Source: an uncultured Acetatifactor sp.
Lineage (GTDB): Bacteria; Bacillota; Clostridia; Lachnospirales; Lachnospiraceae
Direction: 5' to 3'
Assembly: GCA_910589655.1 (NCBI GenBank)
Contig: CAJUTJ010000192.1
Span: forward strand, 3,057 to 67,056
Length of the DNA stretch: 64,000 nucleotides
Positions within the stretch are counted from its first letter, which is position 1. Each line of letters opens with the position of its first letter. This document shows, one piece after another, positions 28,092 through 36,672 of the stretch. The translations under genes and the position numbers were made by a program. Below the pieces are notes generated by a model. That model made no database searches and was not told where the DNA came from. It saw only the letters and a list, made by a program, of their open reading frames with translations.

Positions 28092-29576
28092 ATGAAAAAA
28101 TTATTCAGGAAGGAAATGTTTGCGGTGATAACCGCAGTATTGGCGCTTTCCTTTGGCATGACGGTTCATGCCGAGGAAAAGGGAGAGATAAAGAACGGAA
28201 TTTTTGCCGGTGAAATCGATTTATCCGGCATGAGCGTGGAGCAGGCCGAAGCGGCTCTCACAGCATATGTAGACGGTCTTAGGGGGACGGAAATCACATT
28301 GCTGGCGGGAGGAGATCATTCGGTAGTGGTGACGGCGGAGGCGCTGGGCATTCGGTGGAGTAATCCGGAGCTGGTCAGCGAGGCGGCGGAAGTGGGAACC
28401 CACGGGAACGTCATTGAGCGTTATAAGATTTTAAAGGATTTGGAATATGAAAATCTTGTATATCCCATTGAGCTGGAATTTGATCTGCAGGCAATCAGTG
28501 ACATCCTTACAAACGAGTGTGCAAAGTATGACGTAAAGGCTGTAAACACCGGTTTGAAACGTGAAAACGGTGAATTTCAGATTATAGAGGGGCAGACGGG
28601 ATACGCTCTGGATGTGGAAACTTCTATTGATCTGGTCTATAATTATCTCACCGGTGAGTGGGATCATAAGCCTTGTCAGATTCCGTTGGACGTTGCGGTA
28701 GAGGAACCCAAGGGCAGTACGGAAGAATTGGCACAGGTAAAGGATATATTGGGCTCCTTTACCACATCCTACTCTACATCGGGGCCTTCCAGAAGCGCTA
28801 ATGTGGAGAACGGATGTAACTTAATCAACGGAATTACATTATATCCCGGAGAAGAATTTTCCACTTATCAGGCGGTTGCGCCTTTTTCCGTGGATAACGG
28901 ATATTATATGGCCGGTTCCTATATTAACGGCAAGGTGGTAGACAGTCTGGGCGGCGGAATTTGTCAGGTATCCACCACACTGTATAACGCCGTACTGTTG
29001 TCGGAGCTGGAAGTTACACAGAGACATAATCATTCCATGATCGTTACTTATGTGGATCCTTCTGCCGATGCGGCCATTGCGGAAAGTTCAGGTAAGGATT
29101 TCACATTTGTGAATAACTATGAATATCCCATTTACATTGAGGGATATACGGAGAACAAAAGAATTACTTTTAATATTTACGGGAAAGAGACACGGGACCC
29201 CGGCCGTGAAGTGATTTACGAAAGCGAAGTGCTGGAGGTAAACAGGCCCGCTACGGACAATCTGCAGGCAAACGCTTCTCAGCCCATCGGATATGTGGCC
29301 GTTGCGGAGAGCGCCCATATCGGTTACAAAGCCAGACTTTGGAAGGTTGTAAAAGAGAACGGAGTGGAAGTGAGCCGTGAGCAGATCAACAGCAGCAGTT
29401 ATAAGATGGTGCCCAGAACAGCCATTGTAGGGGTGGCTACCGATAATCCGCAGGCTTACGAGGAAATTATGGCGGCCATCGGAACGGGCAATTTGGATCA
29501 TGTGAGAAATGTGGCTGCTATGTTGACGGCGCCGCCTCAGAATGAGAACGACTGGGACGACTCAGACGACGAATAA
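28092..29576 (+). CDS. VanW-family exported protein
   Basis: A 494-residue exported protein. It has a signal peptide (about 1-27, ending near TVHAEE), a YoaR-type peptidoglycan-binding-4-like repeat region (about 35-200), and the VanW domain (about 210-360), whose core carries LINGITLYPGEEFS, GYYMAGSYINGKVVD and the invariant GGGICQVSTTLYNAV. VanW is named after vancomycin-resistance clusters, but most homologues in clostridia are chromosomal wall proteins of unknown activity, and no van genes are nearby. The C terminus is acidic (NDWDDSDDE). It is preceded by a 20-nt fragment of the dispersed repeat (acggagtgaacagtaac at 27990). Confidence 0.9.
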   Translation: MKKLFRKEMFAVITAVLALSFGMTVHAEEKGEIKNGIFAGEIDLSGMSVEQAEAALTAYVDGLRGTEITLLAGGDHSVVVTAEALGIRWSNPELVSEAAEVGTHGNVIERYKILKDLEYENLVYPIELEFDLQAISDILTNECAKYDVKAVNTGLKRENGEFQIIEGQTGYALDVETSIDLVYNYLTGEWDHKPCQIPLDVAVEEPKGSTEELAQVKDILGSFTTSYSTSGPSRSANVENGCNLINGITLYPGEEFSTYQAVAPFSVDNGYYMAGSYINGKVVDSLGGGICQVSTTLYNAVLLSELEVTQRHNHSMIVTYVDPSADAAIAESSGKDFTFVNNYEYPIYIEGYTENKRITFNIYGKETRDPGREVIYESEVLEVNRPATDNLQANASQPIGYVAVAESAHIGYKARLWKVVKENGVEVSREQINSSSYKMVPRTAIVGVATDNPQAYEEIMAAIGTGNLDHVRNVAAMLTAPPQNENDWDDSDDE

Positions 29577-29641
29577 TCGGTTCGGAGACTGTTTTATCTA
29601 TAAAGGAGCGGTATTCGTTCGTCCGGCAGTATGAGGTTAAA

Positions 29642-30718
29642 ATGAAAAGCGGAAAAATATCGGTAAATGTATTAAAAAGGACTGTTTTTAAGCAGATCAG
29701 AGCAAAGAGGGAAGAAGTTGTAAATGGCGCAGGCATGGGGGCAGACTGCGCCGTTTTTGCATTTGCCGACGGGGATATGACGGTATCCTGCGTACAGGAA
29801 GCTCCGGTGGCGGTACAGGAAGATTCCGTCTCCCTGCGGGAAGCTGCGGAGATTGCCCAAGAAGCCGAGGGGGCGGAGTTCTCCGGAAAAATCGGAAATT
29901 ATTTTGCAGAGCGGCGTACCATGGCGCAGCTGATCCAAAAATGCGCCAACAATCTGGCGGCGAAGGGGGCCGAGCCTGTGGCTGTCCTGATTACGCTGCT
30001 GCTGCCGGAAAACACGGAGGAGCCTGACATTAAGAAGCTTATGGCGGAAGCGGACGGCGCCTGTCAGGAGTTACATATGCAGATTGCAGGCGGGCAGACC
30101 AGAGTGACGACGGCGGTAAAGGTTCCCTGCGGCGTGGTGACGGGGATCGGGAAGATTTCAAAAGAAACGCATCACCGTCTGAGAGGCGCGGCGCCGGGAC
30201 AGGACGTGGTGATCAGCAAATGGATCGGATTGGAAGGGACTTCCCTGCTGGCAAAGCAATACGGGGAACTGCTGTCGGAACGCTTACCGGCTTACTTTGT
30301 GGAAGAGGCGGCAGGCTTTGACAGATTGTTATCCGTAGTACCGGAGGCCGCCACCGCCGTGAAGTCCGGCGTGTGTGCCATGCATGATGTTTCCGAGGGA
30401 GGGATTTTCGGGGCTCTCTGGGAACTGGCAGAAGGTGCGGGCGTTGGACTGACCATCGACTTAAAAAAGCTGCCTCTGCGGCAGGAAACGGTGGAGGTAT
30501 GCGAGTGCTGTAATGTAAATCCCTATGAACTGTTGTCCGGCGGATGTCTGCTTATGACCTGCGAAGACGGTTCCGCCTTGGTATCTGCCTTGAGGGCGGA
30601 GGGCATAGCCGCGGTGACAGTGGGGAAGGTGACGGACAGCAATGACAGGATTCTGGTAAATGAGGACGAGGTACGGTATTTGGACCGTCCGAAAGTCGAT
30701 CAAATATATGGAGGTTAA
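29642..30718 (+). CDS. AIR-synthase-related protein, HypE-like
   Basis: A 358-residue ATP-binding protein of the PurM/HypE/ThiL/SelD superfamily. The N-terminal half (about 15-145) contains the acidic GAGMGADCAVF stretch and NNLAAKGAEPVAV; the C-terminal half (about 165-340) has GTSLLAKQ, HDVSEGGIFGALWELAEGAG and NPYELLSGGCLLM. The layout is closest to hydrogenase maturation factor HypE, but no hyp or hydrogenase genes are present and the conserved C-terminal Cys tail of HypE (PRxC) is missing. It probably acts on another small molecule. It forms an operon with the Lrp regulator 7 nt downstream. Confidence 0.8.
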   Translation: MKSGKISVNVLKRTVFKQIRAKREEVVNGAGMGADCAVFAFADGDMTVSCVQEAPVAVQEDSVSLREAAEIAQEAEGAEFSGKIGNYFAERRTMAQLIQKCANNLAAKGAEPVAVLITLLLPENTEEPDIKKLMAEADGACQELHMQIAGGQTRVTTAVKVPCGVVTGIGKISKETHHRLRGAAPGQDVVISKWIGLEGTSLLAKQYGELLSERLPAYFVEEAAGFDRLLSVVPEAATAVKSGVCAMHDVSEGGIFGALWELAEGAGVGLTIDLKKLPLRQETVEVCECCNVNPYELLSGGCLLMTCEDGSALVSALRAEGIAAVTVGKVTDSNDRILVNEDEVRYLDRPKVDQIYGG

Positions 30719-30725
30719 AGGGAGC

Positions 30726-31208
30726 ATGAGAGAAGAATTATTGACGGTTATCGAGAAAAACAGCCGCATTGATTTAAAGGAGCTTGCGGTTATTTTAGGG
30801 GTTCAGGAAGTGGATGTGGTGAATGAGCTTGCGGCGTTGGAAGCGGAGGGCGTGATCTGCGGCTATCATACGCTCATTGACTGGGAGAAAACCAGTAATG
30901 AAAAAGTATCCGCTTTGATAGAGGTGCGTGTCACTCCCCAGAGAGGACAGGGTTTCGACAAAGTGGCAGAGCGAATTTACCGTTATCCCGAAGTACGCAG
31001 TGTATACCTGATGTCCGGCGGTTACGATCTGATGGTAATATTGGAAGGAAAGACGCTCCGTGAGGTCTCCAGCTTTGTCTCCGACAAGCTTTCCACCTTA
31101 GATACCGTTTTAAGTACGGCAACCCATTTTATTCTGAAAAAATACAAGGATCACGGAACCGTGCTTTCTCAGATAAAGGAAGATGAAAGGGAGATGATTA
31201 CACCATGA
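30726..31208 (+). CDS. Lrp/AsnC-family transcriptional regulator
   Basis: A 160-residue feast/famine regulator. An N-terminal winged HTH (about 1-55, SRIDLKELAVILGVQEVDVVNE) is followed by an AsnC/RAM ligand-binding domain (about 65-140, YPEVRSVYLMSGGYDLMVIL). Such proteins bind amino acids and form octamers. The ATG at 30726 follows a ggaggttaaaggg region. The stop overlaps the aminotransferase ATG by 4 nt, so it is translationally coupled to the likely metabolic target it regulates. Confidence 0.9.
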   Translation: MREELLTVIEKNSRIDLKELAVILGVQEVDVVNELAALEAEGVICGYHTLIDWEKTSNEKVSALIEVRVTPQRGQGFDKVAERIYRYPEVRSVYLMSGGYDLMVILEGKTLREVSSFVSDKLSTLDTVLSTATHFILKKYKDHGTVLSQIKEDEREMITP

Positions 31209-32383
31209 GAAATCCGTTAGCAGATAAAGTAGTGGAGATCAAGCCCTCCGGTATCCGTAAGTTTTTTGATATTGTCAGTGAGATGAAGGACGCCATCTCT
31301 CTGGGCGTGGGAGAGCCTGATTTCGATACGCCTTGGCATATACGCGACGAGGGGATTTATTCGCTGGAAAGGGGCAGAACCTTTTACACCTCCAATTCCG
31401 GCCTAAAGGAGCTCCGGCAGGAGATCAGCAATTATATCCGGAGAAAACACGGCGCCCTGTATGATCCCATGACGGAAGTGCTGATTACCGTGGGCGGTTC
31501 GGAAGCAATTGATATAGGGCTCCGGGCTATGATCAATCCGGGCGAGGAGGTGCTGATACCCCAGCCCAGCTATGTGTCCTATGAGCCTTGTGCCGTTTTG
31601 GCAGGCGCAAAGCCCGTGATCATCAACCTGAAAGCAGAAAACGAGTTCCGTCTCACCGCGGAAGAATTGGAAGCCGCAATTACGGATAAGACAAAGATTT
31701 TGATTCTGCCGTTTCCCAACAATCCTACCGGCGCCATTATGGAAAAGAAGGACTTGGAGGCAATTGCGGAAGTCATTCGAAGGCATGATATTTTTGTTAT
31801 GTCTGACGAGATATACGGAGAGTTGACTTATAAAGAGAAACATGTCTCCATCATTGAGATTCCCGGAATGAAAGAGCGAACCATTCTTATCAACGGTTTT
31901 TCCAAGGCTTACGCCATGACAGGATGGAGACTGGGCTATGCCTGCGGACCCAAAGAAATTCTGCAGCAAATGACCAAGATTCATCAGTTTGCCATTATGT
32001 GCGCCCCTACCACCAGCCAATATGCGGCGGTGGAGGCATTGCGGAACGGTGATGATGATGTGGCCGAGATGCGCACCGCTTACAATCAGCGCAGAAGATT
32101 TTTGATGAACGCTTTTCGGGAAATGAAGCTGGAATGTTTTGAGCCATACGGAGCTTTTTATGTGTTTCCCTGTATTAAGGAATTCGGCATGACCAGCGAC
32201 GAGTTTGCAACGAGGTTCTTGGAGGAGGAAAAGGTTGCCGTGGTGCCGGGTACGGCCTTCGGCGACTGCGGAGAAGGATATCTCAGAATCTCATACGCAT
32301 ATTCTCTGGAGAATCTGAAGTTAGCCATCGGCAGACTGGAACATTTCATAACAAGATTGAGAGAAGAGAAGAAGGGCAATTAG
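31205..32383 (+). CDS. PLP-dependent aminotransferase, class I/II
   Basis: A 392-residue fold-type I aminotransferase. The PLP lysine is Lys234 in FSKAYAMTGWRLGY; other marks are GEPDFDTP, the FPNNPTGA Asn pocket, SDEIYGEL, and the carboxylate-binding Arg in EGYLRISYA. These fit the aspartate/aromatic/alanine aminotransferase group (MalY/PatA/AspC relatives). Because it overlaps an Lrp regulator, an amino-acid substrate is likely, but it cannot be narrowed further. The adjacent trmL starts directly after the stop. Confidence 0.93.
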   Translation: MRNPLADKVVEIKPSGIRKFFDIVSEMKDAISLGVGEPDFDTPWHIRDEGIYSLERGRTFYTSNSGLKELRQEISNYIRRKHGALYDPMTEVLITVGGSEAIDIGLRAMINPGEEVLIPQPSYVSYEPCAVLAGAKPVIINLKAENEFRLTAEELEAAITDKTKILILPFPNNPTGAIMEKKDLEAIAEVIRRHDIFVMSDEIYGELTYKEKHVSIIEIPGMKERTILINGFSKAYAMTGWRLGYACGPKEILQQMTKIHQFAIMCAPTTSQYAAVEALRNGDDDVAEMRTAYNQRRRFLMNAFREMKLECFEPYGAFYVFPCIKEFGMTSDEFATRFLEEEKVAVVPGTAFGDCGEGYLRISYAYSLENLKLAIGRLEHFITRLREEKKGN

Positions 32384-32875
32384 ATGCATATCATTTTACA
32401 TCAGCCGGAAATACCGGGAAATACCGGAAATATCGGGCGTACCTGTGTGGCGACAGGCACGCCTCTTCATCTGATTGAGCCTCTGGGCTTCCGATTGGAT
32501 GAAAAGTCTATCCGCCGTTCGGGTATGGATTATTGGGAACGCTTGGATGTAAGCAGATATATTAATTTTACGGAATTTCAGGAGAAGCATCCCGGAGTAA
32601 AGATATGGATGGCCACCACCAAAGCCAAACGGATGTATACGGAAGTGTCTTACGGTCCGGACGACTATATTATGTTCGGCAAAGAAAGCGCGGGAATTCC
32701 CGAAGAAATTCTGGTGGAACATGAAGACAGCTGTATCCGGATTCCCATGCTGCCCGCTATACGTTCCCTGAATCTGTCGAATTCCGTTGCCATTGTACTG
32801 TATGAGGCATTACGGCAGCAAGGCTTTGAACAAATGCAGAGGGAAGGGGAATTGCATAGGCTTAAATTTCATTGA
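32384..32875 (+). CDS. trmL: tRNA (cytidine(34)/cmnm5U34)-2'-O-methyltransferase
   Basis: A 163-residue SPOUT-family (trefoil knot) enzyme that methylates the 2'-OH of the wobble nucleotide of leucine tRNAs using SAM. The N-terminal start MHIILHQPEIPGNTGNIGRT, the middle MFGKESAGIPEEIL and the knot IPMLPAIRSLNLSNSVAIVL are diagnostic. The start codon lies next to the aminotransferase stop, so it is the last gene of that operon and translated by coupling. Confidence 0.94.
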   Translation: MHIILHQPEIPGNTGNIGRTCVATGTPLHLIEPLGFRLDEKSIRRSGMDYWERLDVSRYINFTEFQEKHPGVKIWMATTKAKRMYTEVSYGPDDYIMFGKESAGIPEEILVEHEDSCIRIPMLPAIRSLNLSNSVAIVLYEALRQQGFEQMQREGELHRLKFH

Positions 32876-32912
32876 TTGTTTGTGACGGCTGTGGCGGCAG
32901 TGCTGAAGTGTA

Positions 32913-33572
32913 TTAGAACAGGCTTTTATATTGGGGGTATTCCGTTAGGAAGCGGGTGATAATCTGCGGGTGTTCCCAATAGTGCATGGGATAGACTTTT
33001 TTGACATTGACTTGCTGCAGAAAATATAAGATTCCTTCGGCATAGGTGGAGCCCAGTCTGGGATCCAGCGGCAGAAAGGCGGCATCTAAGGTGCGACCTT
33101 TCAATTTTGCTATCTGGGCGCGGTAGCCGCCTCGCATCTGCTTTCGTTCTTGTTCCGTATCAGTCTCCATGCCCCAATCGTTCAGGTCTCCCCCATGATA
33201 AAAGGTGCCTTCTTCACATCGGATCAAAAAGGCAACGCCTCTGTCGGTGGAAAGCAGGGTCTGTAGATGAGTGCCGCAAGGGAGCTCATATTCTTGACTA
33301 TGATAGACCTTGATCATTTCCGAAGCTGTTCCGGGGTAGCGCTTTGGGGGTATGTCGTTGGGCAGTACGGCATATATTTTTTCCATGCCCCTATCGGAGA
33401 GCATGGTGAAGATCCGGGGATTATAGTGATCCGTATGACGATGGCTGGCGAAGACAAGGATGGGCTTCTGCCGGTTTAATTCCGGCATCTCCCCTTTGTA
33501 ATAATCAAACAAATAATAACATTTTGCAGTCTCAATGAGAAAACAGCTGTGGTAAATGTAAGTAATTGTCAT
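32913..33572 (-). CDS. MBL-fold metallo-hydrolase
   Basis: A 219-residue UlaG/TM1162-like protein of the metallo-beta-lactamase fold. The metal-binding loop is ASHRHTDHYNP (HxHxDH-like), with TFYHGGDLNDWGME and PMHYWEH supplying the later ligands. The reaction is unknown. I use the ATG at 33572, which follows aaaaggg, rather than the first in-frame ATG at 33629, which has no ribosome binding site. It is convergent with trmL, 37 nt apart. Confidence 0.83.
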   Translation of the reverse strand: MTITYIYHSCFLIETAKCYYLFDYYKGEMPELNRQKPILVFASHRHTDHYNPRIFTMLSDRGMEKIYAVLPNDIPPKRYPGTASEMIKVYHSQEYELPCGTHLQTLLSTDRGVAFLIRCEEGTFYHGGDLNDWGMETDTEQERKQMRGGYRAQIAKLKGRTLDAAFLPLDPRLGSTYAEGILYFLQQVNVKKVYPMHYWEHPQIITRFLTEYPQYKSLF

Positions 33573-33708
33573 AAAAATTTCCCTTTTCTTTTCAGAAGCG
33601 CTTTTGAAAAATGTTTTTCCGGTCTGCATGTAATTGCCATATCTATTTTAGCATAAAAATCCTCAAATTGAACAAAATAACGGTAAATATTGTTAGTGGA
33701 GGATTATT

Positions 33709-35100
33709 ATGTCTGAGCAGAAGCGTCCTTTTGGACTTTGGGATAAAATCGGTTATATGTTTGGAGATTTTGGCAATGATTTCAGTTTTCTGTTTGCCAG
33801 CAACTATCTCATGGTCTTTTACACAAAGGTCTTGGGACTCAGCGGATTTGTGGTGGGTCTCCTTTTTATGGGGGCAAGAGTGGTGGATGCGTTTACGGAT
33901 GTGACTATGGGGCGCATCGTAGATTACATGAAACCGGCAGAGGACGGACGTTTTCGTCCATGGCTCCGAAGAATGTGCATTCCCGTTGCCGTGGCAAGCA
34001 CTGCCATGTATCTGTATTTTGTGAGAGACTGGGCATATTGGGCGAAAATTGTATATGTGGTGATTACGTATCTTTTGTGGAGCAGCTTCTGTTACACTGC
34101 CATCAATATTCCCTATGGTTCCATGGCATCCGTCATCAGCTCCCATATGAAAGACAGGGCTTCTCTGTCCACGTTTCGAAGCATAGGAGCCAGTCTGGCA
34201 GGGCTGGTGATCGGTGTTTTAGTACCTCTTGTGGTGTATGACACGGACTCGGCGGGAAACCAGATTGTTCTTCCCGCACGATTTACGCTGACGGCCGTGG
34301 TCTTCGGCGTCCTTGCGGTTCTCTGCTATGGCCTTTGCTACCGGCTCTGCCAAGAGCGCGTATTCTTTGACAAAAAGGAGACGAAAAGGGATAGCATAGG
34401 GGAGATGCTCCGGGGACTTGGGCAGAACAAGCCCTTGCTGGCACTGGTTTTTGCCGCGTTAATGCTGCTCTTGGCCAGTATGCTCAGCCAGACGATGAAT
34501 AATTACTTGTTTCTGGACTATTTTAAAAATGCAAAAGCTATGGCAGCCGTTAATATTGTCAGTATGGCGGGGGTTTTCGCACTGGCTCCCTTTATCACAA
34601 AGATTGCCTCGGAATTCGGCAAAAAAGAAGCCGGTGCGCTGGGAATGCTGCTGGCGGGAATCGTATATGTGCTGATGTTCTTTCTGAGAATTAAGAGTAT
34701 TCCGCTGTTTATGGCGCTTTTGTTTGTGGGCACTCTGGGGGTGGGACTGTTTAACCTGATTGTCTGGGCGTATATTACGGACATTATCGACTATCAGGAG
34801 GTGAAAACAGGGAAACGTGAGGACGGTACGGTTTATGCGGTATATTCCTTTGCCCGCAAAGTGGGGCAGGCTCTGGCAGGAGGTTTGGGCGGTTTTGCAC
34901 TGACGGCCATAGGATATATATCCGATGCACCGGCACAGACCGATGTGGTAGCGGGACGAATTTATACGGTGGCAACGCTGCTCCCCGGAGTCTGCTATCT
35001 GATCGTATTCCTTATTATGCAATTCCTGTATCCTTTGTCCAAACGCGTGGTGGAAGAAAATTCGGCAATTTTGCAGGAGAAACGTCAAAAATCGAATTAA
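33709..35100 (+). CDS. GPH-family sugar:cation symporter (MFS transporter)
   Basis: A 463-residue, 12-helix secondary transporter of the glycoside-pentoside-hexuronide:cation symporter family (MelB/XynB/UidB relatives). Family marks are FGDFGNDFSFLFASNYLMVF at the start, DAFTDVTMGRIVDYM after helix 2, FRPWLRR, NIPYGSMASVIS, and ITDIIDYQEVKTGKREDGTV near helix 9-10. It imports a glycoside or uronide with Na+ or H+. The ATG follows gtggagg. Just 53 nt downstream is a GH2-like gene, which suggests an import-and-degrade pair, although that enzyme seems to have lost its catalytic part. Confidence 0.93.
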   Translation: MSEQKRPFGLWDKIGYMFGDFGNDFSFLFASNYLMVFYTKVLGLSGFVVGLLFMGARVVDAFTDVTMGRIVDYMKPAEDGRFRPWLRRMCIPVAVASTAMYLYFVRDWAYWAKIVYVVITYLLWSSFCYTAINIPYGSMASVISSHMKDRASLSTFRSIGASLAGLVIGVLVPLVVYDTDSAGNQIVLPARFTLTAVVFGVLAVLCYGLCYRLCQERVFFDKKETKRDSIGEMLRGLGQNKPLLALVFAALMLLLASMLSQTMNNYLFLDYFKNAKAMAAVNIVSMAGVFALAPFITKIASEFGKKEAGALGMLLAGIVYVLMFFLRIKSIPLFMALLFVGTLGVGLFNLIVWAYITDIIDYQEVKTGKREDGTVYAVYSFARKVGQALAGGLGGFALTAIGYISDAPAQTDVVAGRIYTVATLLPGVCYLIVFLIMQFLYPLSKRVVEENSAILQEKRQKSN

Positions 35101-35153
35101 AATAGAAAGAAGGATTTGCATATCTTCTTAGAAAACGGACAAGGGGCATACGG

Positions 35154-36086
35154 ATGAAATTTGATCGAAAAGCAGCCGGGGAAGGGGTGGAAGCACTCTG
35201 CAGGCTGAACCGGGGCGGAACCTCTATTGAATGGAGATTTACTTTTTTAAAATCGGAGCAGGAGGACAGGCATAATACCATCCGTCTTACTATGCGGGAT
35301 AAGGAGGGGCAGATTGTGCTTTTATGCATTCAGGAAGCGGAGGAGGAAGAGCCTCTGACCTCTTTTCTGCTGCAACCTCATCTGTGGAACTGTCAATGTC
35401 CCTATCTATATGATGTAGAAGTTGTCTTACAGAATCAAGAGGGCAAAGAGACGGACAGACTGAACAAACAGATTCCTTTGAGAGAGCTTTGTCTTCATTC
35501 CCGAAGAGGATGGCTGTTAAACGGGGAAGAACTTACTTTGAAGTCTGTGGAATATATGATACCGCCCCATACATCCCGGACGGAAAAACAGCGGTTCGTA
35601 TGGAGAGACTTTCGCCTTTTAAAGGAAATGGGAGTAAACTGTATCCACACGGATCCGTCTCTGTGGAATTTATGTGAAAAAGCAGGTTTTCTAATATGGC
35701 AGAAGGATATGGCGGCTTCGGGAGAGGAGCTTCTCTGTCTCACCGGAGAGGGAAGCGACATACTTTCTTCTCTTTATTATGAATACAAGGCAAAATGGAG
35801 CAGCGACCCTTTTGTATATATTGTTCCGGAAGGCATTTCCGTGCTTCCTTCCGGCAACTTAAAGGTTACGGTATACAGCAATTGCAGCCGGGTAATTCTT
35901 TACTCGGACGGCATGCTGTTTGAATTTCAATCCGGAGAGGAGAGATTCGTGTTTGAGGAAGTTCCGGCACACGGGCCATGTGTGATGCTGTCCGCAGAAG
36001 GAGATGAATGCAGCATGTCGTTTTCATTCCATAAAACATTTGAACCATCCGGTATATGCCGCTTCGAAGGAGGAAAAAGGCTTTAA
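35154..36086 (+). CDS. GH2-like protein lacking a complete catalytic barrel
   Basis: A 310-residue protein assembled from pieces typical of family 2 glycosidases but far shorter than the usual 600-1000 residues. Residues about 25-110 resemble a GH2 immunoglobulin-like sandwich; WLLNGEELTLKSVEYMIPPH resembles the usual LNGxxxxLRGVNxH strand, and LLKEMGVNCIHTDPS the LxKxxGxNAIRTSHYP helix. It then passes directly to a C-terminal sandwich with KVTVYSNCSRVILYSDG, as in GH2 tail domains. The roughly 200 residues carrying the acid/base and nucleophile Glu are absent. It may be a catalytically dead binding protein or a decaying gene; the frame is intact. It sits 53 nt after the GPH symporter. Confidence 0.6.
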   Translation: MKFDRKAAGEGVEALCRLNRGGTSIEWRFTFLKSEQEDRHNTIRLTMRDKEGQIVLLCIQEAEEEEPLTSFLLQPHLWNCQCPYLYDVEVVLQNQEGKETDRLNKQIPLRELCLHSRRGWLLNGEELTLKSVEYMIPPHTSRTEKQRFVWRDFRLLKEMGVNCIHTDPSLWNLCEKAGFLIWQKDMAASGEELLCLTGEGSDILSSLYYEYKAKWSSDPFVYIVPEGISVLPSGNLKVTVYSNCSRVILYSDGMLFEFQSGEERFVFEEVPAHGPCVMLSAEGDECSMSFSFHKTFEPSGICRFEGGKRL

Positions 36087-36110
36087 CTTTTTGGCAATAG
36101 GGGTTTGCCG

Positions 36111-36195
36111 GTTCCGCGCATGTCTGTCTCGGGTTTGTCACGCCAAAAACAGTGTGAAAATACCTCGCAGCGACAGCGGGCGAACAATAACAAGC
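36111..36195 (+). repeat. Dispersed intergenic repeat, copy D
   Basis: Matches 38766-38850 and, in inverted sense, the first half of 424-563. Shared core: gcgcatgtctgtc, a cgggtttgtcacgc-like run, tgtgaaaatacctcgc. It fills part of the gap between the GH2-like gene and the next small gene. Confidence 0.65.
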
Positions 36196-36321
36196 CATGC
36201 CCCGCTGTTTGAGGCGGGGTTATTGACACTTGACAAGTAACACGGTTACGAGTACCATGCTAATAGAGGGAATTTTGCCTCAACTTATGATAAAGCATCT
36301 GAATCGGATGGAAGGAGTTCT

Positions 36322-36660
36322 ATGATTCTTCATAATGAAACGTTCACAATGGAAAATCTCTGGGATAAGATTACGTCACAGGAGGGCAAAAGTTTTCTGA
36401 CGAAAAAGGGTCTGCCGTTTACATATACGATTAAAGGCGGAGAACTCTTTACGGATCGGAGGGAGCGCTCTATCACCAGAAGTACCTTTGAGAAGGCCTA
36501 CGAAAAGCTTCTTCACGATCAGGTGGGGGAGGAAGCTCCGAAAAAGATCGTAGGCCCTAAGACTTTGAACGTTTATGGTGCGCCCTATGTGTGGGCCGTG
36601 TTTACCGGAATCGGTATGATAGAGGAGGAGCTGTACATTCAGGAAGAAATGCATTTTTGA
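36322..36660 (+). CDS. Hypothetical protein, 112 residues
   Basis: A soluble protein without recognised domains. It is mixed in charge, with a C-terminal half containing VGPKTLNVYGAPYVWAVFT and an acidic end. The ATG at 36322 follows aggagtt, a good ribosome binding site, and codon use is like its neighbours, which supports a real gene. The N-terminal MENLWDKITSQEGKSFLT and TIKGGELFTDRR stretches look like a small DNA- or RNA-binding fold, but this is weak inference. It is convergent with the large membrane protein that follows. Confidence 0.7.
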   Translation: MILHNETFTMENLWDKITSQEGKSFLTKKGLPFTYTIKGGELFTDRRERSITRSTFEKAYEKLLHDQVGEEAPKKIVGPKTLNVYGAPYVWAVFTGIGMIEEELYIQEEMHF

Positions 36661-36672
36661 GTCCGGACTGCG

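Noticed and set aside
28092..29576. VanW gene as a sign of a vancomycin-resistance cluster
   Set aside because: No vanH, vanA-type ligase, vanX or vanRS genes are nearby; VanW-domain proteins are common wall proteins in clostridia.
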